Source: Bacteroidales bacterium
Lineage (GTDB): Bacteria; Bacteroidota; Bacteroidia; Bacteroidales; VadinHA17
DNA: 51,959 bases
Reading direction: 5' to 3'
NCBI GenBank assembly: GCA_018056245.1
Contig: JAGPFZ010000011.1
Span: forward strand, 1-51,959
Position numbers and translations under genes: made by a program. Within the stretch, counting starts at the first letter, position 1. The number at the start of each line of letters is the position of its first letter. Below the pieces are notes generated by a model. It saw only the letters and a list, made by a program, of their open reading frames with translations. It was not told where the DNA came from and searched no databases. This document shows, piece after piece, positions 17,638 through 24,748 of the stretch.

Positions 17638-19062
17638 ATGCCTACTTTATTTATATTGATACCTTTTATTGGAGTTCTGATTCTAAACCTCTTTTATTCG
17701 AAAAGTATAAAAAAACTTGCGTTTTGGATATCTATATCCGTTGCTATTATTCAAATGCTTCTATCGTCTGCAATTATTTTTCAAATATCGAAAGATTTAT
17801 TATCCCGTATTGAAATAAATTATTTTGTAGATTTTTCAATAGATTTTTATTGCTCTGTTGTTCTTTTTACTATTGGATTGATAAGCTTCATTGCTTTAAT
17901 GGTAAGAAAATATACATCGGATGAAATTTTCAATTTTTCTAATCTAATATTGATAATTATCATCGGAATGAACGGTGTTGCTATGGTAACTGATATTTTT
18001 TCGCTCTATGTATTTCTCGAAGTTACTGCAACAGCCTCATTCATATTGATTGCAAAGTCGAAAGAACTGACTTCACTGAACGGTTCATTCAAATATTTTC
18101 TGATGTCGAGTATTGCAACTGTTTTATTGCTTACAGGTATCGGGATACTTTATATGACATTCGGAAGTCTTAATTATAGTGCGTTGTCAGCAGGATTAAG
18201 CAATTTAAAACCAATTCCATTGCAACTATTAGTAGCATTTGTTTTCCTTATTGCAGGTTTATCTATAAAATCCGGTCTGATACCATTTCACATGTGGGTA
18301 CCTGATGCTTATTCTTATGCGGATTCTTCTGTTTCAGTATTACTTGCCGGAATAGTTACAAAAGCCGGAGGGATATATGCCTTTTTGAGGTTATCTAAAG
18401 ATGTATTTGCCGATATAAGTATCTTTCACGATGTTATTGCTTTTATTGCAATAATCTCGATTGTTATAGGTGCATTAATGGCTATCGGTCAAAAGGATTT
18501 TAAACGACTGCTTGCATATTCGAGCATAAGTCAAATCGGATACATTATTATAGGCGCTGCATGCGCTACGCCTCTGGGTATACTGGGGGCTTTTTTCCAT
18601 TTCTTTAATCATGCTACTTTTAAATCGTTATTGTTTGTAAACGCTGCCGCTGTTGAAACGCAGACAAGTACACGAGATCTGGACAGACTTCAGGGTCTGT
18701 CATATAAAATGAAAATAACAGGAGGAACATCTGTAGTAGGATTTTTGTCGGCTGCCGGAATACCTCCTCTGGCTGGATTCTGGAGTAAATTGATTATTAT
18801 TCTGGCCTTATGGCAGGTCGGTTATCATTCCTACGCTGTAATCGCATTGCTTGCAAGCATACTTACTCTTGCATACTTTTTGATATTACAACAAAAAGTG
18901 TTTTTCAGAAAACTTCCTGAAGATGCTGAAGACATTGGAAATATAAAAGAGACAAATAAAGGCCTCTCATTTTCGGAATTATTACTTGCAATAATAATTA
19001 TTGTTGTAGGAATAGGATCTCCTTTTATATTGGTTTTTTTGAGATCAAAAGGGCTTTTTTGA
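17638..19062 (+). CDS. Hydrogenase antiporter-like subunit 3 (MrpD/NuoN-type)
   Basis: 474 residues with about 14 membrane helices. The glutamate helix (FSLYVFLEVTATASFILIAK, about 121-140) has LEV rather than WEL, as in MrpD and NuoN. The rest follows the family: LIAGLSIKSGLIPFHMWVPD, YADSSVSVLLAGIVTKAGGI and DFKRLLAYSSISQIGYIIIG. With the two preceding paralogues it gives three pumping modules, the same number as complex I. A gap of 108 bases follows before the J-like gene, with no obvious terminator. Confidence 0.9.
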   Translation: MPTLFILIPFIGVLILNLFYSKSIKKLAFWISISVAIIQMLLSSAIIFQISKDLLSRIEINYFVDFSIDFYCSVVLFTIGLISFIALMVRKYTSDEIFNFSNLILIIIIGMNGVAMVTDIFSLYVFLEVTATASFILIAKSKELTSLNGSFKYFLMSSIATVLLLTGIGILYMTFGSLNYSALSAGLSNLKPIPLQLLVAFVFLIAGLSIKSGLIPFHMWVPDAYSYADSSVSVLLAGIVTKAGGIYAFLRLSKDVFADISIFHDVIAFIAIISIVIGALMAIGQKDFKRLLAYSSISQIGYIIIGAACATPLGILGAFFHFFNHATFKSLLFVNAAAVETQTSTRDLDRLQGLSYKMKITGGTSVVGFLSAAGIPPLAGFWSKLIIILALWQVGYHSYAVIALLASILTLAYFLILQQKVFFRKLPEDAEDIGNIKETNKGLSFSELLLAIIIIVVGIGSPFILVFLRSKGLF

Positions 19063-19170
19063 GTTTTTAGATATTCGTTAAGTATTTGATTATGTTGAAA
19101 AAAATATAAATTTTAAACCCATGCGTGTTGTAAGAAAAATTACTTATTATACAAAAGATTAATTTTAAAA

Positions 19171-19668
19171 ATGACCGACATTACAATTTATATTCTTTTG
19201 AGTTTATTAGTCCTTTTTTCATTACTCACGGTAATGATAAAAAACCTGCTAAAAGCTGCTATCTCTCTTGCTGCAGTCAGCGCATGCCTTACGATTATTA
19301 TGTTCCTTATGAATGCCCCGTTAGCTGCAGTGTTTGAATTATCAGTATGCGCAGGATTAGTAACTGCAATTTTTATAAGTGTCATTAGCCTTTCAAAACC
19401 ATTTGTCCCTGAAGAAGAAGCATTAGAAGCAAAGAAAAAATTTAACAGATATATACTTTTACCGGTAATATTATTAATAATTGTAGTTCTCCTGTTTTTG
19501 TTCATTAAACCAGACCAGAATTTTATTATCAGTAAAAGTCCGGTTAATGATATAGATGTGAGAGATGTTATCTGGAATAAACGCCCTCTGGATATTCTGG
19601 GACAGATTATAATTATTCTTGCCGGTGTATTTGGAGTTGTGATTCTTTTTAAAGAAAGTAAGAAATAA
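19171..19668 (+). CDS. NuoJ/MbhD-like hydrogenase membrane subunit
   Basis: 165 residues with four or five membrane segments. The first (ITIYILLSLLVLFSLLTVMI) and second (NLLKAAISLAAVSACLTIIM) plus NAPLAAVFELSVCAGLVTAI are the J/MbhD-type pattern; in complex I this subunit carries the helix with the pi-bulge. A loop with VNDIDVRDVIWNKRPLDILG precedes the last helix. It is followed by a NuoK-like gene after 5 bases, the same J-K order as in complex I operons. Confidence 0.85.
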   Translation: MTDITIYILLSLLVLFSLLTVMIKNLLKAAISLAAVSACLTIIMFLMNAPLAAVFELSVCAGLVTAIFISVISLSKPFVPEEEALEAKKKFNRYILLPVILLIIVVLLFLFIKPDQNFIISKSPVNDIDVRDVIWNKRPLDILGQIIIILAGVFGVVILFKESKK

Positions 19669-19673
19669 TTATT

Positions 19674-19973
19674 ATGTTGATTACATATTTCATAGTTGTG
19701 GTTTTACTATTCATAACAGGATTCTATTGTCTTATTACTACACGAAATTTGATACGCATTTTACTTGCATTGGAAATATTGACAAAAGGCGTTACATTAA
19801 CATTGATTCTTGTGGGAAAAATCACAGGGCAGATTGCAACAGCTCAAAGTATGGTAATTACACTTATAATTATTGAAGTCGTGATTCTGGCTGTTGCTGC
19901 CGGTATAATCGTAAATATTGTTCGTCATACTGGATCGCTCGATATTCGTAAGATTTTTAATAAAAAAGAATAA
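19674..19973 (+). CDS. NuoK/MrpC-like hydrogenase membrane subunit
   Basis: 99 residues with three membrane helices. NLIRILLALEILTKGVTLTL contains the conserved glutamate of helix 2 (ALE), and AQSMVITLIIIEVVILAVAA contains the second acidic residue on helix 3 (IIE), as in NuoK and MrpC (typical VITLIVVEVAI-A). These glutamates take part in proton or sodium translocation. It is packed between the J-like and A-like genes. Confidence 0.9.
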   Translation: MLITYFIVVVLLFITGFYCLITTRNLIRILLALEILTKGVTLTLILVGKITGQIATAQSMVITLIIIEVVILAVAAGIIVNIVRHTGSLDIRKIFNKKE

Positions 19974-19983
19974 AGAATTTAAT

Positions 19984-20304
19984 ATGGAAAAAATATTGTT
20001 TTCTCCACCAATAGCTTTTATTATTTTACTTGGGGTTTCATTTTTGATTTCTTTTTTTTCGAAGTTTGTCGCAGCTAAGGGTATTGTGGCTCCTGGAAAG
20101 GAAAAGTCATACGCATGTGGGGAAGATGCTGAACTGAACAAATCACAACCGGATTATAGCCAGTTTTTTTCATTCGCATTTTTCTTTACTATTATGCATG
20201 TAGTTGCTCTTATAGTGGCTACAATTCCGGCAAAAATTTCTGTTATGCCTTTCATATACATTTTAATTGCAATAATGGCACTATTAATACTATTTAGAAA
20301 ATGA
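19984..20304 (+). CDS. NuoA-like membrane subunit of the hydrogenase complex
   Basis: 106 residues from the ATG chosen here; a longer reading would overlap the NuoK-like gene. Three membrane helices. Between the first two is KEKSYACGEDAELNKSQPDY, which corresponds to the NuoA loop with its YECG motif. The second helix (FFSFAFFFTIMHVVALIVAT) resembles NuoA's aromatic helix 2. NuoA is part of complex I and is not a usual member of [NiFe] hydrogenases, so its presence beside an intact hydrogenase subunit is unusual. The start is 10 bases after the NuoK-like stop. Confidence 0.75.
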   Translation: MEKILFSPPIAFIILLGVSFLISFFSKFVAAKGIVAPGKEKSYACGEDAELNKSQPDYSQFFSFAFFFTIMHVVALIVATIPAKISVMPFIYILIAIMALLILFRK

Positions 20305-20620
20305 AATTATAAATAACGGTGTAATTAAAACTATCATTACTATTAAACAAATAAACAAAGTACTTTTAATCTTATTAATTCATAAACTTCAGAAAAGACA
20401 AAAGACAAAAGGTTCAAAACATTATGAAAAACAATAATAAAAATCAACTTAACAGAAAAAGATTGAAAAAAGTTTTGCAATTTCCTGACTTTTATCTTTT
20501 TAATTTTATCTTTTATCTTCTGCATGAATAATGTAGGTTAAATGTGTTACTGTATAACAGTACATAATAAACTTTCAAAGCAGGAACTTGTAACGAATTG
20601 ATATAAAATACAGCCAGACT
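20305..20620 (+). other. AT-rich gap inside the hydrogenase operon
   Basis: 316 bases between the membrane-arm genes and the B-like subunit. It contains runs such as TTTTATCTTTT repeated near 20491-20520 and a weak hairpin (TACTG-TATAA-CAGTA, 20551-20565). No ORF, no strong terminator and no exact TAnnTTTG box is visible. An internal promoter for the catalytic genes could lie here but I cannot show it. Confidence 0.55.
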
Positions 20621-21049
20621 ATGGTTATTGATAAAATTGTAAATTGGGCACGGATTAAATCACCATGGATAATTCATTTTAACACAGGGGCATGTAATGC
20701 CTGTGATATAGAAATTCTTGCATCATTGACACCGGTGTATGATCTGGAACGCTTTGGAGTTCTCCTGAAGGGTACTCCACGACATGCAGACGTACTGGTG
20801 TGCTCGGGTCCGGTTACTTTACAGACAAAAGATAGGCTAATAAGAATATACAACCAGATGGCTGAACCAAAGTTTGTTGTTGCTGTCGGATCGTGTGCAT
20901 GTTCGGGAGGAGTATTCCACGATTGTTATTGTGTTAGCGGAGGCATTGATTCAGTTATACCTGTTTCAGCATATATTCCCGGTTGTCCTGCACGCCCCGA
21001 GGCTATTATTGACGGCGTGGTAAAACTTCTGAACAGTCTTAAAAAATAA
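20621..21049 (+). CDS. [NiFe] hydrogenase small subunit (NuoB/EchC-like)
   Basis: 142 residues. It holds the proximal [4Fe-4S] cluster next to the NiFe site. The four ligands are C25 and C28 (NTGACNACDIE), C92 (AVGSCACSGG) and C122 (IPGCPARPE). CNAC-DIE and GSCACSGG are typical of group 4 hydrogenases, and the short length (no second or third cluster) also fits group 4. It starts a compact B-C-D-H-I-protease block. Confidence 0.93.
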   Translation: MVIDKIVNWARIKSPWIIHFNTGACNACDIEILASLTPVYDLERFGVLLKGTPRHADVLVCSGPVTLQTKDRLIRIYNQMAEPKFVVAVGSCACSGGVFHDCYCVSGGIDSVIPVSAYIPGCPARPEAIIDGVVKLLNSLKK

Positions 21050-21064
21050 AAGACATAAGTTGCT

Positions 21065-21541
21065 ATGAACAACGAAGAAAAAATAAAAACCGAATTGTTA
21101 CAGAAATTTCCATATCTGGAAGGGAAATGCGAAATAATCAGACAGCGACGAATAACCACGGAAGTTGATAAAAATAACTTAATCGAATTGTTGAATTATT
21201 TATTTAATGATTTAAAATTCGATTTCTTATGTACAATCACAGGTCTGGATGCAGGTGATAATCTACAATTTATATATCATGTTGCCAATAAAGATGGAAT
21301 TATCATTAACGTAAAAACAAATGTACCGAAATCTGACCCTGTAATCAGTACTGTTACAGGCATTTATAATGGAGCTACTTTTTATGAGAGGGAACTTGAA
21401 GATTTATTGGGAGCCAGAGTGGAAGGCTTACCCGAAGGTCGACATTACCCCCTTCCGGATAACTGGCCAAAAGGACAATATCCTCTCAGAAAAGACTGGA
21501 AACCTGAAAATATGAACCAACCAACTAAAAAAGAAGAATGA
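21065..21541 (+). CDS. Hydrogenase NuoC/EchD-like subunit
   Basis: 158 residues. It is the soluble 30-kDa-type subunit that supports the large subunit. The C-terminal signature is present: YERELEDLLGARVEGLPEGR and then HYPLPDNWPKGQYPLRKDW, equivalent to the ExxDxxGixFxGHPdLrRil...YPLRKD pattern of the family. The N-terminal half is variable alpha/beta. Its stop is 1 base before the next ATG, so translation of C and D subunits is likely coupled. It binds no cofactor in known relatives. Confidence 0.9.
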   Translation: MNNEEKIKTELLQKFPYLEGKCEIIRQRRITTEVDKNNLIELLNYLFNDLKFDFLCTITGLDAGDNLQFIYHVANKDGIIINVKTNVPKSDPVISTVTGIYNGATFYERELEDLLGARVEGLPEGRHYPLPDNWPKGQYPLRKDWKPENMNQPTKKEE

Positions 21542-21542
21542 T

Positions 21543-22757
21543 ATGGGAATAATAGAAATTCCGATAGGGCCTCAACATCCGGCTTTAAAAGAACCTGCCA
21601 GTTTCAGATTGTATCTCGAGGGTGAAAGAATAGCTGCCAGTAATGTTACGTTAGGCTATAACCATAGAGGCATTGAAAAGGCATGTGAGGGAAGAACTTA
21701 CATAGAGGATTTATATCTTATTGAAAGAGTATGCGGAATATGCTCCCATTCACACTCAACGTGTTTTATCAGTGCCGTTGAAGAAATTGCAAAACTGGAA
21801 ATTCCCAAACGTGCAAAATATATCAGGACTATTATCGGTGAACTCGAACGCGTTCACAGCCATCTGCTATGGCTGGGAGTTGCCGCACACGAAATCGGAT
21901 TCGATACTCTTTTTATGTACAGTTGGCGCGATAGGGAAGTTGTAATGGATATTCTCGAAATGCTTTCAGGTAATAGAGTTAATTATGGCATAAACAAAAT
22001 TGGTGGCGTAAGGCGTGATATTTCCGAAGTCCAGAAAGAACAAGTCCTTAAAGCTGTTGACATATTGGAAGAACGTACAAAATACTACATTGAAATAGTA
22101 AATTCAGAAGTTACTCTTATAGGTCGCCTGAAAGATGTAGGTAAGTTATCTTATGAAGATGCTATGAGGCTTCAGGCAGCAGGGCCAACAGCCCGGGCAT
22201 CAGGCATAGATCGCGATGTCAGACGAGATGACCCATATCTGGTTTATGACGAAATACCATTTAATGTTATAACCGATAATCATTGCGATGTGCTCGGCAG
22301 AACAATAGTACGTGTTAAAGAATTAATTGAATCATATAAAATCATAAGATATGCTTTGGAAAATATTCCACAAGGCGATATTACAGTCAGATCACCAAGA
22401 AGAATACCTGCAGGCGAAGCTATTTCACGCTACGAAGCTCCCAGAGGCGAAGATGTGCATTATGTAAAAGCAAATGGGACGGATAAACCTGAAAGAGTAA
22501 AATTGAGAGCCCCTACTTTAGCTAATTTTGCTTCAATAACTTATATGCTCAATGGAGGATACCTCGCCGATGCACCTATTGTTATAGCTGCCATCGATCC
22601 ATGCTTCTCATGTACCGACAGATCTATTTCAATCCAACATCTCGATAGTGATAAGGAAAACATTATGGATTGGGAAAGCTTGAGACAGTATAGCATCGGC
22701 TGGTATAAAAATAAGGGTTTCAATACAAAAAATATTCAATTGAGTATCAAAAGATAG
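21543..22757 (+). CDS. [NiFe] hydrogenase large (catalytic) subunit, group 4
   Basis: 404 residues. Both nickel-iron ligand pairs are complete: C64 and C67 (ERVCGICSHSHS) and the C-terminal DPCFSCTDR (residues 352-360). This separates it from NuoD of complex I, which has lost these cysteines. A 44-residue tail follows DPCFSCTDR; in the group 4 relative HycE a similar tail is cut off after the same Arg by the HycI protease, and a protease gene of that family ends this operon. It should catalyse 2H+ + 2e- <-> H2, with electrons from a low-potential donor such as ferredoxin (inferred). The subgroup (Ech-, Mbh- or other) is not certain by eye. Confidence 0.95.
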   Translation: MGIIEIPIGPQHPALKEPASFRLYLEGERIAASNVTLGYNHRGIEKACEGRTYIEDLYLIERVCGICSHSHSTCFISAVEEIAKLEIPKRAKYIRTIIGELERVHSHLLWLGVAAHEIGFDTLFMYSWRDREVVMDILEMLSGNRVNYGINKIGGVRRDISEVQKEQVLKAVDILEERTKYYIEIVNSEVTLIGRLKDVGKLSYEDAMRLQAAGPTARASGIDRDVRRDDPYLVYDEIPFNVITDNHCDVLGRTIVRVKELIESYKIIRYALENIPQGDITVRSPRRIPAGEAISRYEAPRGEDVHYVKANGTDKPERVKLRAPTLANFASITYMLNGGYLADAPIVIAAIDPCFSCTDRSISIQHLDSDKENIMDWESLRQYSIGWYKNKGFNTKNIQLSIKR

Positions 22758-22782
22758 AATTTTCAAATCCAGACTTATAGAT

Positions 22783-23718
22783 ATGTTACTTTCGTTATTC
22801 CATATTGTTATTTTTCCGGGATTTATTTTTCTTAGTGTGTATGGTTTTATGGTCGAATACCTTGACCGAAAATTATACGCACGTTTTCAAAATCGAATCG
22901 GTCCTCCATGGTTCCAGCCATTTGCCGACTTTATCAAACTAATAGGGAAAGAAGCTATTATACCGGCAAAAGCTGATAAAGCATTATTCAGAATTTTACC
23001 TGCTTTTGCCATTGCTTCCGCTTCTACTGCTATCTTGTATATTCCTTTATGGAGTACCGGAGCATTATTCCCTTTTGAATCGGACCTGATTGTAGTTCTC
23101 TATCTATTGACTATACCGACGATTACATTTTTTATTGCCGGCTGGGCATCTACATCATTATACTCAACTTTAGGCTCCATCAGAACATTAACCCAGTTGT
23201 TTGCATACGAAGTACCACTGTATATGACCTTATTAGGCCCTGCTTTATTGGCAGGAACATGGTCAATTAGCGAAATAGCATCGTTTTATTATGAAAACCC
23301 GTTATTGGCTTTATGTAATATTCCCGGATTTATAGTTGCTATAATAGCATTGCAGGGGAAACTTGAAAGAGTTCCTTTCGATACTCCGGAAGCCGAAACT
23401 GAAATCGTTGCAGGTTCTTTTACTGAATATAGCGGTCGCTATCTTGCTTTATTCAGAATGACGATAAATATCGAGATGCTTGTACTTGTTTCATTAATAG
23501 GGGCGATTTTCTTCCCTGTTTATTTTCCGGGGAATATTGCTTTGGGTGTAATCACGTATTTCCTGAAAACAGTCATTCTGGTTTTTATCCTTGCACTGGT
23601 TCGCTCATTAATGGCAAGATTAAGAATTGAACAAATGGTAAAATTCTGCTGGAAATACCTTGCCCCGGCAGCAATTTTTCAGATATTGATTGATATTTTG
23701 GTGAAAGGAGCATTATAA
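22783..23718 (+). CDS. Hydrogenase membrane anchor subunit (NuoH/EchB-like)
   Basis: 311 residues with about eight membrane helices. It couples the peripheral arm to the membrane arm. Characteristic pieces are GFMVEYLDRKLYARFQNRIG, GPPWFQPFADFIKLIGKEAI (about 40-59), and the conserved loop RVPFDTPEAETEIVAGSFTE near residue 204 with YSGRYLALFRM. In complex I the equivalent loop contacts the quinone cavity and the E-channel. It lies directly between the large subunit and the ferredoxin-like gene. Confidence 0.93.
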   Translation: MLLSLFHIVIFPGFIFLSVYGFMVEYLDRKLYARFQNRIGPPWFQPFADFIKLIGKEAIIPAKADKALFRILPAFAIASASTAILYIPLWSTGALFPFESDLIVVLYLLTIPTITFFIAGWASTSLYSTLGSIRTLTQLFAYEVPLYMTLLGPALLAGTWSISEIASFYYENPLLALCNIPGFIVAIIALQGKLERVPFDTPEAETEIVAGSFTEYSGRYLALFRMTINIEMLVLVSLIGAIFFPVYFPGNIALGVITYFLKTVILVFILALVRSLMARLRIEQMVKFCWKYLAPAAIFQILIDILVKGAL

Positions 23719-23719
23719 A

Positions 23720-24076
23720 ATGATGAATATTGTGCATCCCGGAAGTATGTTATCGCAAGTTTTTAGCTCGGTTTTCCATAAACCTGCTACAAGGCTGTAT
23801 CCCTATGTAAAAGCTGAAGTTGCTGACAGATTCAGAGGAAAGCTGAAACATGACAGAACCAAATGTAATGGATGCATGTTATGCATGAAAGATTGCCCGT
23901 CAAAGGCAATTACTATTGTTAAGATAGCGGATAAACAATTTAAAGCTGTTCTATCTCTCGATAAATGCTTATTTTGTGCACAATGCGTTGATTCATGCTC
24001 GAGAGATGCATTGGAATATACCAGAGATTTTGAGCTTGCTCACTTTGACAGGAAAAATTTACAGGTCGAGATTTGA
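23720..24076 (+). CDS. Hydrogenase ferredoxin-like subunit (NuoI/EchF-like)
   Basis: 118 residues with two complete [4Fe-4S] motifs: CNGCMLCMKDCP (about 50-61) and CLFCAQCVDSC (about 84-94). The N-terminal part probably lies along the membrane interface. It would pass electrons between a soluble ferredoxin and the NuoB-like subunit. It starts 1 base after the H-like gene and overlaps the following protease gene by 4 bases (TTGA). Confidence 0.93.
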   Translation: MMNIVHPGSMLSQVFSSVFHKPATRLYPYVKAEVADRFRGKLKHDRTKCNGCMLCMKDCPSKAITIVKIADKQFKAVLSLDKCLFCAQCVDSCSRDALEYTRDFELAHFDRKNLQVEI

Positions 24077-24579
24077 AAGACGATTTATATCACGCTTTGC
24101 TTCAGCGTTTAAAAAAAGCAAAAACCCTTGTAATACTTGGAATAGGGTCTGTATTGATGCAGGATGATGCAGCGGGAGTTGTTGTCGCACAAAACCTTAT
24201 AAAAAAATATGGTGAGGATAACAAGAATTTCAGGATTTACCCGACTTATACAAACCCCGAAAATTATACAAAGATTATTACCGGTTACAATCCCGATCAT
24301 ATAATAATTGTTGATGCAGCCGACCTTGATAAACAACCCGGCAGTATTTCATTCATTCCTTATGAAACAATTGCCGATATTACCATCGGCACTCATAAGA
24401 TTTCGTTGATTATGACAATCGAATATCTTAAAAAAGCCATAAACTGTGAATTTACTGTCATGGCTATTCAATATAAAAGCATTGATTTTAACTGCAAAAT
24501 GACCAGGGAAATGAGAGATGGAGTAAAACAGACTATCGCTTTATTATCCGATATCATAGATGCTCACTTTGTTGAATAA
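24073..24579 (+). CDS. [NiFe] hydrogenase maturation endopeptidase (HycI/HyaD family)
   Basis: 168 residues. The TTG start overlaps the end of the ferredoxin gene (TTGA). The next in-frame ATG would fall inside the conserved GIGSVLMQDDAAG motif, so TTG is preferred. The nickel-sensing residues are present: the Asp of QDDAAG, the Asp of IIVDAADL, and the His of GTHKISL. Enzymes of this family trim the C-terminal tail of the large subunit after nickel insertion, which fits the 44-residue tail on this operon's large subunit. General Hyp maturation genes are not in the window. Confidence 0.92.
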   Translation: MKDDLYHALLQRLKKAKTLVILGIGSVLMQDDAAGVVVAQNLIKKYGEDNKNFRIYPTYTNPENYTKIITGYNPDHIIIVDAADLDKQPGSISFIPYETIADITIGTHKISLIMTIEYLKKAINCEFTVMAIQYKSIDFNCKMTREMRDGVKQTIALLSDIIDAHFVE

Positions 24580-24610
24580 AAGCTATCGAATCAATATTTA
24601 CACTACCATG

Positions 24611-24680
24611 GAATCCAATCATGCTATCATCCAATCACCCCATCATTCAATCATTCAATCATCCAATCATCCATTCAAAC
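24611..24680. repeat. Short degenerate CAATCAT repeats
   Basis: Between two convergent genes, units of the form (T)CAATCATNC recur about eight times, e.g. GAATCCAATCATGC, ATCATTCAATCATTC and AATCATCCAATCATCC. The units are direct and imperfect, with no spacers. This is a simple-sequence tract of unknown role, not a CRISPR array. It may serve as a boundary between the hydrogenase operon and the convergent fibre operon. Confidence 0.6.
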
Positions 24681-24748
24681 CGCCCATAAATAATATATGG
24701 CGATTTCTGAAATATGACAATTGCCTGAACATTGAATAAATTAAGGAA

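Noticed and set aside
14357-24579. Interpretation of the operon as a respiratory NADH dehydrogenase (complex I)
   Set aside because: There are no NuoE/F/G genes, the D-like subunit keeps both nickel CxxC pairs, and a hydrogenase maturation protease is present.
24611-24680. CRISPR array
   Set aside because: The repeat units are about 8-10 bases, adjacent to each other and imperfect, with no spacers and no cas genes nearby.
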